Source: Lachnospiraceae bacterium (GTDB lineage Bacteria > Bacillota_A > Clostridia > Lachnospirales > Lachnospiraceae). From it: a stretch of DNA of 18,603 nt. The notes beneath the pieces were generated by a model that did not search any database, had not been told where the DNA came from, and was given only the letters and a program-made list of their open reading frames with translations. Within the stretch, counting starts at the first letter, position 1; each line of letters starts with the position of its first letter. This document shows, piece after piece, positions 14,213 to 18,603 of the stretch. The position numbers and the translations under genes were made by a program. Location of the stretch: assembly GCA_024684065.1 (NCBI GenBank), contig JAIKXO010000036.1:1-18603 (forward strand), in the 5' to 3' direction.

Positions 14213-14249
14213 TTATCCAAAACGAATTAAATAAATTCGTTTTGGATAA
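14213..14249. repeat. Perfect 16-bp inverted repeat
   Basis: TTATCCAAAACGAATT (14213-14228) and AATTCGTTTTGGATAA (14234-14249) are perfect complements around a 5-base loop AAATA. This is the longest perfect stem in the window. It is AT-rich and symmetrical, so it would fold in either transcript. It lies between the two diverged 60-bp repeat units. Confidence 0.75.
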
Positions 14250-14264
14250 TGCCGCTCAGAGAAT

Positions 14265-14297
14265 AATTGCGGGTTTGAGCAAGCTCAAACCGCAATT
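14265..14297. repeat. Hairpin, ATTGCGG/CCGCAAT family (copy 2)
   Basis: AATTGCGG and CCGCAATT (8 bp), a one-base bulge (G), then TTTGAG/CTCAAA (6 bp) and a CAAG loop. The outer arms, the GAG/CTC near the loop and the trailing CTTTCT match the hairpin at 5579-5609. A degenerate version that no longer pairs well lies 101 bp away, beginning at 14164. Confidence 0.6.
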
Positions 14298-14305
14298 GCT
14301 TTCTT

Positions 14306-14409
14306 CGCTTACTATAAGTAATGATTCAGCACCCCTTGAGATCCTTGTATTCCATCCTGAAAACCTGCTTCAGATGGATCGTCGGGGTGCTGAACAGTTA
14401 TAGTAAACG
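14306..14409. repeat. Long nested stem-loop in the tkt-RLP spacer
   Basis: Outer arms CGCTTACTATAA (14306-14317) and TTATAGTAAACG (14398-14409) match at 11 of 12 positions. Inside, TTCAGCACCCC (14325-14335) and GGGGTGCTGAA (14384-14394) pair perfectly. At the tip CCAT-CTGAA and TTCAG-ATGG pair with one bulge. The right outer arm is also one arm of the 14398-14434 hairpin, so the two structures exclude each other. Confidence 0.6.
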
Positions 14410-14434
14410 CAATTTCATGTTGCGTTTACTATAA
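14398..14434 (-). terminator. Perfect 15-bp hairpin downstream of the transketolase C gene
   Basis: TTATAGTAAACGCAA (14398-14412) and TTGCGTTTACTATAA (14420-14434) pair perfectly with a 7-base loop. On the minus strand it begins 14 bases after the transketolase stop codon, a terminator-like position. There is no U tract after it, so termination is uncertain. It shares its downstream arm with the larger stem-loop at 14306-14409. Confidence 0.5.
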
Positions 14435-14447
14435 GCTTATAACGGTT

Positions 14448-15449
14448 TTACAATGCCTCAGCTTTGGCGTCGGAATGAAGGGCAGGGATAAATACCTCTC
14501 CTATATCCGCTTCGTCATATTTAAGCTTCTTTCCGACAGCCTTTTCAACTGTCTGAAGCAGAGAGGTCACATTCAGTCCGTATTCCTCCATAAGATACTT
14601 TCTGCTTGCCCCGTGCAGGAACTGATCCTTTATACCTATACGGTAAAGCTTCTTGCCGATCCCTTCTTCTGCCATGCATTCGGCTATGGCAGAGCCAAGG
14701 CCTCCTATCACGGTATGGTTCTCCATTGTGATAACGCCCTTTTTGCTCTTTTTGATATTCTCCATGATCTCGGGATATTCAAAGGGCTTAAGGGTGGATA
14801 TATGATACATAGCCGCCTCTATCCCGTTCTTTTCAAGTACCCTCGTCGTCCGGAGGGCCTCCTCTGTGCAGAGACCTGCCGAAATGATCACAATGTCATT
14901 TCCTTCGGAAAGCTTTCTTGCCTTCTTAAATTCCATCGGCGTCGTAAATATTCTGGGCAGCTCACCCCTCAGCATCCTGACATAGACAGGCCCCGGGATC
15001 CTGTAGGCTATCTCCGTCACATTCTCAACCTCGGTGGCATCTCCCACTTCAAGGACCGTCATGTTAGGCATCGAACGCATGATTGCGGTATCCTCTATAG
15101 CCTGATGGGTCGCTCCGCCGGGCGTCGTCACTCCGGGAAGGAATCCTATCATTTTTACCGGAAGATTCGGATAGGCAACAGACATCGCGATCTGGTCCAA
15201 AGCACGCCTGTAGATAAAGACCGCAAACGTATGGACATAAGGGATAAAGCCTTCCCTGGCAAGACCGCCCGCAAATGCCAGCATATTCTGTTCGGCAATG
15301 CCCATGGAGAAAAAGCGGTCCGGATACGCATTCCTGAAGGCGTCAGCCTCGCAGGAGCTGGTAAGATCAGCCGATAAAACAAGCACCTCAGGCTTGTCCT
15401 TCGCCCACTTAACAATATTATTTGCATGTACTCTCTTTAATATTTCCAT
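14448..15449 (-). CDS. Transketolase, C-terminal subunit
   Basis: This 333-residue protein carries the pyrimidine-binding and C-terminal domains of a split transketolase. Key features are LSADLTSSCEADAF, the activating glutamate in FFSMGIAEQNM (Glu53), the YVHTFAVFIYRRALDQI segment, GVTTPGGATHQAIED (with the expected substrate-site His), and a C-terminal domain with GIKDQFLHGASRKYLMEEYGL. With the N subunit it should form a thiamine-diphosphate enzyme moving a two-carbon ketol unit between sugar phosphates. Its ATG overlaps the N-subunit TAA (TAATG), so the two are translationally coupled. Split transketolases are usual in clostridia, and the related apulose-4-phosphate transketolase (AptA/AptB) is also a two-gene enzyme. 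The location among mtn-like and RLP genes suggests a dedicated rather than housekeeping copy. DXP-synthase-type activity is less likely but possible. Confidence 0.9.
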   Translation of the reverse strand: MEILKRVHANNIVKWAKDKPEVLVLSADLTSSCEADAFRNAYPDRFFSMGIAEQNMLAFAGGLAREGFIPYVHTFAVFIYRRALDQIAMSVAYPNLPVKMIGFLPGVTTPGGATHQAIEDTAIMRSMPNMTVLEVGDATEVENVTEIAYRIPGPVYVRMLRGELPRIFTTPMEFKKARKLSEGNDIVIISAGLCTEEALRTTRVLEKNGIEAAMYHISTLKPFEYPEIMENIKKSKKGVITMENHTVIGGLGSAIAECMAEEGIGKKLYRIGIKDQFLHGASRKYLMEEYGLNVTSLLQTVEKAVGKKLKYDEADIGEVFIPALHSDAKAEAL

Positions 15450-16375
15450 TACCTGCCACGCTCCTTTGCCATTTTTTCGTACCGCTCCCTATATTCCTCG
15501 CGCTGGTCGGGATTTAAAAATCTCACATAATGGAACTTCGGCGAGCGTTCCTTTAAGAACTCAAGTCCGTGATAAGGTGAGGTATCGATCACCACCGCAA
15601 GCGGTTTCCCCCTGTGGGGTGTATTAAGGGCTTCTGCAAGAAGCAGAGGCTTATGTCCCTTTATACGAACGGTTTCACAGCCGAAGGAACGGAAACGGTC
15701 ATCGAAGGGCTCTATATTCATAACAGGCTTCATAAGTCCGTCACACTGGCACCCGTTTCTGTCTACGACCATGATAAGATTGTCAAGCTTGTGGAAGCTT
15801 GAGGCCTGAAGTGCTTCCCAGAACTCACCCGACTGGCATTCACCGTCCGACAGGAAGGTGAACACACGTCCGCGGGCCTTCTTAAGCTTCATCGCCATCG
15901 CTATTCCCGAAGCCTGGGATATACCCTGCCCCAGGGAGCCGGTCGTAACCTCCATGCCCGGCGAATGCTCAGCGCCGATCATCTCAACACTGCCTCCGTC
16001 CTGATTATAGGCCTCCATCCCGGCCTCGGCCATTCTTCCGGTCTCAATAAGGGCTGCATAAAGCACCAGAGCATATTGCGCCGGTGATAAGATGAATCTG
16101 TCATATCCCGGCAGTCCGTTTGAATTGAATTTGATCCCAGTATGTATCGGGTTGTCCGGTCCCGGTACTCCCTGCCAGGGATCCGGCATCATCGGCTCCT
16201 TGACCTTCGGGAGCTTTAAAAGCCCGTGGTAAAGCGCTGCGAAAATCTCCGCTGAAGAGCAGGCCTGGCTTAAGTATCCCCCATTCTGCTCTACCGTGTG
16301 TTCGAAAACACGCATCCTGATGCCGTCGGCGAGCGCCAGTACCTCCTTTTCCCATTTTTTGTCATATCCGCTCAC
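15449..16375 (-). CDS. Transketolase, N-terminal subunit
   Basis: This 308-residue thiamine-diphosphate-binding subunit carries ThDP contacts at HSPGMEVTTGSLGQGISQASG and the motif SDGECQSGEFWEA (176-188) through VVDRNGCQCDG (203-213), which matches the family pattern GDGExxxGxxWEA...NxxQxDG. The glycine that usually precedes DGE is serine here. The start is the GTG at 16375, preceded by GGAGG at ten bases. An upstream in-frame TTG at 16438 would read through a hairpin and has no SD. The gene forms one enzyme with the C subunit that follows, overlapping it by one base. It lies 86 bp after mtnA, with a short hairpin in that gap. At 308 residues it is slightly longer than many split N subunits (about 270-280); the insertion near residues 56-78 (KVKEPMMPDPWQG and onward) is unusual and proline-rich. 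Confidence 0.9.
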   Translation of the reverse strand: MSGYDKKWEKEVLALADGIRMRVFEHTVEQNGGYLSQACSSAEIFAALYHGLLKLPKVKEPMMPDPWQGVPGPDNPIHTGIKFNSNGLPGYDRFILSPAQYALVLYAALIETGRMAEAGMEAYNQDGGSVEMIGAEHSPGMEVTTGSLGQGISQASGIAMAMKLKKARGRVFTFLSDGECQSGEFWEALQASSFHKLDNLIMVVDRNGCQCDGLMKPVMNIEPFDDRFRSFGCETVRIKGHKPLLLAEALNTPHRGKPLAVVIDTSPYHGLEFLKERSPKFHYVRFLNPDQREEYRERYEKMAKERGR

Positions 16376-16397
16376 TTTAAGCCTTCCTCCTTTCAAA

Positions 16398-16418
16398 GCA
16401 GCCTCCTTACGGGGCTGC
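16398..16418 (-). repeat. Small hairpin between mtnA and transketolase N
   Basis: GCAGCC (16398-16403) and GGCTGC (16413-16418) pair as a 6-bp stem with a 9-base loop. It precedes the transketolase N ribosome binding site on the minus strand. It is short but GC-rich. Confidence 0.4.
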
Positions 16419-16461
16419 GGATTATAAGTAACTGCCAATATACAACCGGCCGTTATAGCCG

Positions 16462-17559
16462 TCAGATCCCCAGCTTCTCAAATGCCTTATCAAACGGCGC
16501 GGTGGCGATCCCTTTTTCCGTGATTATACCGGTTATCAGTTCATGCTCCGCATAATCAAAGGCGGGATTGAAAGCATCTATCCCTTCGGGAGCCATTCTT
16601 TCCTTGTACCACATCGTGGTTATCTCTTCGGGATCCCTCATTTCAATGGGGATATCGTCTCCCTTCTCCGTCTTCAGGTCTATCGTTGAGGAAGGAGCAC
16701 AGATATAAAACGGTATCCCGTAATGCTTAGCGAGTATGGCAACTCCCGAGGTACCTATTTTATTGGCCGAATCCCCGTTTTTAGCCACACGGTCACATCC
16801 GACAAAGATCACGTCTATCTTCCCCTGCTTCATCAGCATGGACGCCATGTTGTCACACTGTACGGTGGTGGTGATCCCCGCATTATGAAGCTCGAAGGAG
16901 GTCAGTCTCGCGCCCTGAAGAAGCGGCCTGGTCTCATCGCAGTACACATGCATATCCGAACCCTTCCAGCCATGCTCTAACGCAATATACATAGGGGCTG
17001 TCGCCGTGCCGTATTTTGCCGTTGCTATGGTCCCGGCGTTGCAGTGGGTCAGGATACCGATCTCCTTCCCGTCCTTCTTGAGATTCTTCAGTATCTCAAA
17101 GCCTAATTCACCTATATTGCGGCTGATCGCCACATCCTCGTCCCGTATTTTCTGAGCTTCTTCAAAGAGAATCTCCTTGATCTCCGAAAGAGGCCTGTCT
17201 TTGACAGCCAGAGCCTTGTCATCCATACGGTTTAAGGCCCAGAAAAGATTAACCGCAGTGGGCCTCGAAGACGCAAGATAGTCCTTAAGCTCCTTGAATT
17301 CCTTATAAAAAGAATCAAAATCAGATGCCTCTATCCTTGAAGCAAGAACAGCGATACCGTAAGCAGCGCTTACTCCGATGGCCGGCGCCCCCCTTACCTT
17401 CAGCTTCTTGATGGCATCCCAGAGCTCCTCCTTAGTCCTCAGGTTTATACGCTTCACGGTTCCGGGAAGAAGAGTCTGATCCAGTATATCCACGCTCTGT
17501 CTGTCCTCCGGAAGCTTTACGGTGATCACTTTTTCAAAAAATTCATCCAAACCTGGCAT
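16462..17559 (-). CDS. mtnA: S-methyl-5-thioribose-1-phosphate isomerase family protein (MtnA-like)
   Basis: This is a 365-residue protein of the MtnA/eIF2B-alpha-like family, which converts an aldose 1-phosphate (methylthioribose 1-phosphate) to the ketose 1-phosphate. All landmarks are present: RGAPAIGVSAAYG (56-68), SSRPTAVNLFWAL, THCNAGTIAT with catalytic Cys173, YCDETRPLLQGARLT (206-220), and FVGCDRVAKNGDSANKIGT with Asp256. The length is normal. The ATG at 17559 follows GGAGG by eight bases; an in-frame TTG at 17574 lies within that SD. It follows the MtnK-like gene by 86 bp. The family also includes 5-deoxyribose-1-phosphate and ribose-1,5-bisphosphate isomerases, so the exact sugar is not certain. 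The downstream genes for MTR recycling to methionine (mtnB, C, D, E) are not in the window. Confidence 0.92.
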   Translation of the reverse strand: MPGLDEFFEKVITVKLPEDRQSVDILDQTLLPGTVKRINLRTKEELWDAIKKLKVRGAPAIGVSAAYGIAVLASRIEASDFDSFYKEFKELKDYLASSRPTAVNLFWALNRMDDKALAVKDRPLSEIKEILFEEAQKIRDEDVAISRNIGELGFEILKNLKKDGKEIGILTHCNAGTIATAKYGTATAPMYIALEHGWKGSDMHVYCDETRPLLQGARLTSFELHNAGITTTVQCDNMASMLMKQGKIDVIFVGCDRVAKNGDSANKIGTSGVAILAKHYGIPFYICAPSSTIDLKTEKGDDIPIEMRDPEEITTMWYKERMAPEGIDAFNPAFDYAEHELITGIITEKGIATAPFDKAFEKLGI

Positions 17560-17596
17560 AATCAATACCTCCAAAAGATGTTTTGTTAATATACCG

Positions 17597-17634
17597 CCCC
17601 CGGCCTGTTTACATGCATTGCAGCAGACCGGAGG
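17597..17634 (-). repeat. Hairpin between the mtnK-like and mtnA genes
   Basis: In the minus-strand RNA an 11-bp stem forms from CCUCCGGUCUG (17624-17634) and CAGGCCGGGGG (17597-17607), all positions paired with two G-U pairs, around a 16-base loop. There is no U tract after it, so it is more likely an internal mRNA stem than a terminator. Confidence 0.5.
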
Positions 17635-17645
17635 TTTTCAATCTC

Positions 17646-18603
17646 CTACAGCGTTTTCTCTGCGGCTTCCCTGGCTCTGACAACGGCATCCCTGAAATCC
17701 TTACCCGTGCGGTACTTCTCCTGGTTCAGGATATAATCCTTGCCGGCCAGTATATTGATCCTTTCCGCAAGAAGCCTCTTCTTCTCATCCGCGATAGTGG
17801 TTACATCCACCACATTTGCCATACCTACGGTCCTTCTGTGAAGCTCCGTACCCGCATAGCCCGCAGTATCATTCAGAATGCTGTCAAAATACCACTCTTT
17901 GAAACCCTCTACCTTTGCCATGGGTTCGGTAACGGCTTCGTCGTATTTTTTGTTGAACTTTTCAATGAAAAGATCCATGCTCTGCTCGATAACATCGAGA
18001 CACCAGTCACAGAAAACCTCGTCATCGGTGGACAGTCCGTTTACATAGGCAAAGATCATATTTGCGACCAGGTTCCCGACATCATAGCCCATGGGAGCAA
18101 AGGTTCCGAACTCACAGTCGAATACCTTGGTTCCGTCCTCTTTAACGAAAATGGAACCGGTATGAAGATCGCCGTGCAGAAGAGCCTGTGCATTGGTCAT
18201 AAAATTGAACTTAAGCTTGCTGACAGCCAGATGAAGCTTAGGATCCCCATAGAGTTCCTTCTCGATAAAAGCCCTGTTCGGCTCGTAGATATTATTTCTC
18301 TCTGCGCCCAGATAAGGCTCCATCAGAACCAGCTTCTCCGTGATGTCATCAAGATCCGGCGTGATGAACCGGCGGGTCAGCTCCTTCTTCTCCTTATGGT
18401 CCATAACTACATCGCTTGTAAGCAAAAGAGTATTTACCATGAAGGTCGAGATATCATCCGAGAATTTCGGGAAAGTCTTATGCTCGAGCATCGCATCTCT
18501 CATGACCTGGTAAGATGTGCAGTCCTCCATTCCGCAGGCGCTCATTACCGTATCATAGAAGTAGATATGCGGGACCATGCCCGGCGCAAGCTTCTCTTCG
18601 ATC
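17646..18603 (-). CDS. mtnK: 5-methylthioribose kinase family protein (MtnK-like), N-terminus cut by the window edge
   Basis: This gene is open at the right edge. The visible 318 codons represent roughly the C-terminal four fifths of a protein that is normally about 400 residues long. The kinase core reads ALLHGDLHTGSIFVKEDG, then KVFDCEFGTFAPMGYDVGNLVANM. This matches the MtnK HGDLHTGS catalytic aspartate loop and the D-x-E-F metal motif (usually DPEF, here DCEF). Earlier segments (LVLMEPYLGAERNN, YGDPKLHLAVSKLKFNFMTNAQ) also fit. The family phosphorylates the C1 hydroxyl of methylthioribose with ATP, and relatives use 5-deoxyribose. The Met at 18578 is internal, not the start. It heads the visible cluster and is followed 86 bp later by the MtnA-like isomerase, the usual next step. 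The Cys in DCEF and the Gly-Thr-Phe after it may reflect a shifted substrate range. Confidence 0.87.
   Translation of the reverse strand, partial: IEEKLAPGMVPHIYFYDTVMSACGMEDCTSYQVMRDAMLEHKTFPKFSDDISTFMVNTLLLTSDVVMDHKEKKELTRRFITPDLDDITEKLVLMEPYLGAERNNIYEPNRAFIEKELYGDPKLHLAVSKLKFNFMTNAQALLHGDLHTGSIFVKEDGTKVFDCEFGTFAPMGYDVGNLVANMIFAYVNGLSTDDEVFCDWCLDVIEQSMDLFIEKFNKKYDEAVTEPMAKVEGFKEWYFDSILNDTAGYAGTELHRRTVGMANVVDVTTIADEKKRLLAERINILAGKDYILNQEKYRTGKDFRDAVVRAREAAEKTL

Larger units (their letters stand above)
14090..14447. other. 358-bp non-coding spacer packed with hairpins
   Basis: This stretch lies between the transketolase C gene and the RLP gene, both on the minus strand, and has no convincing gene. 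It holds the RLP ribosome binding site, five strong inverted repeats listed separately, a 12-bp palindrome TATAAGCTTATA (14430-14441), and a 14-base direct repeat GAGAATAATTGCGG (14158-14171 and 14259-14272). The direct repeats belong to two diverged units of about 60 bp that also share GCTCA, ACC and CGCTTACT blocks. A perfect -10-like TATAAT is present on the minus strand at 14110-14115, but with no matching -35 and too close to the RBS to be convincing. The spacer may act as a terminator, attenuator or processing region splitting the cluster into two transcription units. Confidence 0.6.

Noticed and set aside
14077..14403. 108-codon open frame on the plus strand across the hairpin-rich spacer
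   Set aside because: The frame is made of inverted-repeat arms, has no SD, and overlaps the RLP start on the other strand. The structure explains the sequence better than a protein does.
14090..14447. CRISPR array or insertion sequence in the spacer
   Set aside because: Repeats are few, diverged and palindromic without regular spacers; no transposase or terminal inverted repeats with target duplications were seen.
14475..15377. 300-codon open frame on the plus strand
   Set aside because: It is the antisense shadow of the transketolase C gene, is rich in Arg/His/Cys typical of shadow frames, and has no SD or recognisable domain.
15449..16438. Longer transketolase N start at TTG 16438
   Set aside because: No SD precedes it, the extra 21 residues are basic and unlike the family, and they read through a hairpin; the GTG at 16375 has a strong SD.

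Overview
The window reads as chromosomal DNA of an anaerobic, low-to-mid GC Firmicute. A Lachnospiraceae-like rumen or gut clostridium is the best fit. The basis is strong AGGAGG-type ribosome binding sites, frequent TTG/GTG starts, a BMP-type nucleoside ABC transporter, a two-gene (split) transketolase, and a large sensor with two SBP domains plus GGDEF/EAL. No rRNA, tRNA, CRISPR array or insertion sequence is visible. The assignment is an inference, since no taxonomic marker gene is present.

Left block (1-5251, minus strand). A compact operon, transcribed right to left, encodes a BMP-family substrate-binding lipoprotein, a double-domain ABC ATPase and two membrane permeases. The last three genes are joined by 4-base ATGA overlaps. 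Seven bases after the last permease begins an unexpected fifth gene, cut by the window edge, whose N-terminus looks like an STT3/AglB-type oligosaccharyltransferase. A hairpin separates the binding-protein gene from the ATPase gene.

Divergent control region (5252-5708, 457 bp). It holds a promoter facing each way, a palindrome and a direct repeat upstream of the minus promoter, a 9-bp inverted repeat, a possible attenuator in the transporter leader, and a hairpin in the leader of the plus-strand genes.

Middle block (5709-10650, plus strand). A DUF362 protein with two 4Fe-4S clusters, a PHP-family metallohydrolase and a 1016-residue membrane protein follow each other with 9- and 16-bp gaps. 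The large protein has two extracytoplasmic solute-binding domains, a degenerate GGDEF domain and an intact EAL domain, so it is probably a ligand-controlled c-di-GMP phosphodiesterase. The convergent junction at 10635-10726 carries three back-to-back hairpins.

Right block (10707-18603, minus strand). A co-oriented cluster runs in transcription order: MtnK-like kinase (N-terminus outside the window), MtnA-like ribose-1-phosphate isomerase, split transketolase N and C subunits, a 358-bp hairpin-rich spacer, a form-IV RuBisCO-like protein (RLP), a FucU/RbsD-type mutarotase, DhaK and DhaL. This is the most interesting part of the window. It suggests a pathway in which a 5-modified or unusual pentose is presented as the right anomer, phosphorylated at C1, isomerised to a ketose 1-phosphate, rearranged by the RLP, cut by the transketolase, and the short ketose product phosphorylated by DhaKL. 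The exact substrate cannot be told from sequence. Methylthioribose, 5-deoxyribose and apiose/apulose-like sugars are competing ideas, and the gene combination is not one I recognise as a described pathway.

A second theme is the density of hairpins between genes. One palindrome family (10675-10702 and 12881-12908) has identical outer arms, with compensatory base changes in the apical stem. A second family (5579-5609 and 14265-14297) shares the ATTGCGG...CCGCAAT arms. The 14090-14447 spacer can form five hairpins, including two that compete for the same segment.
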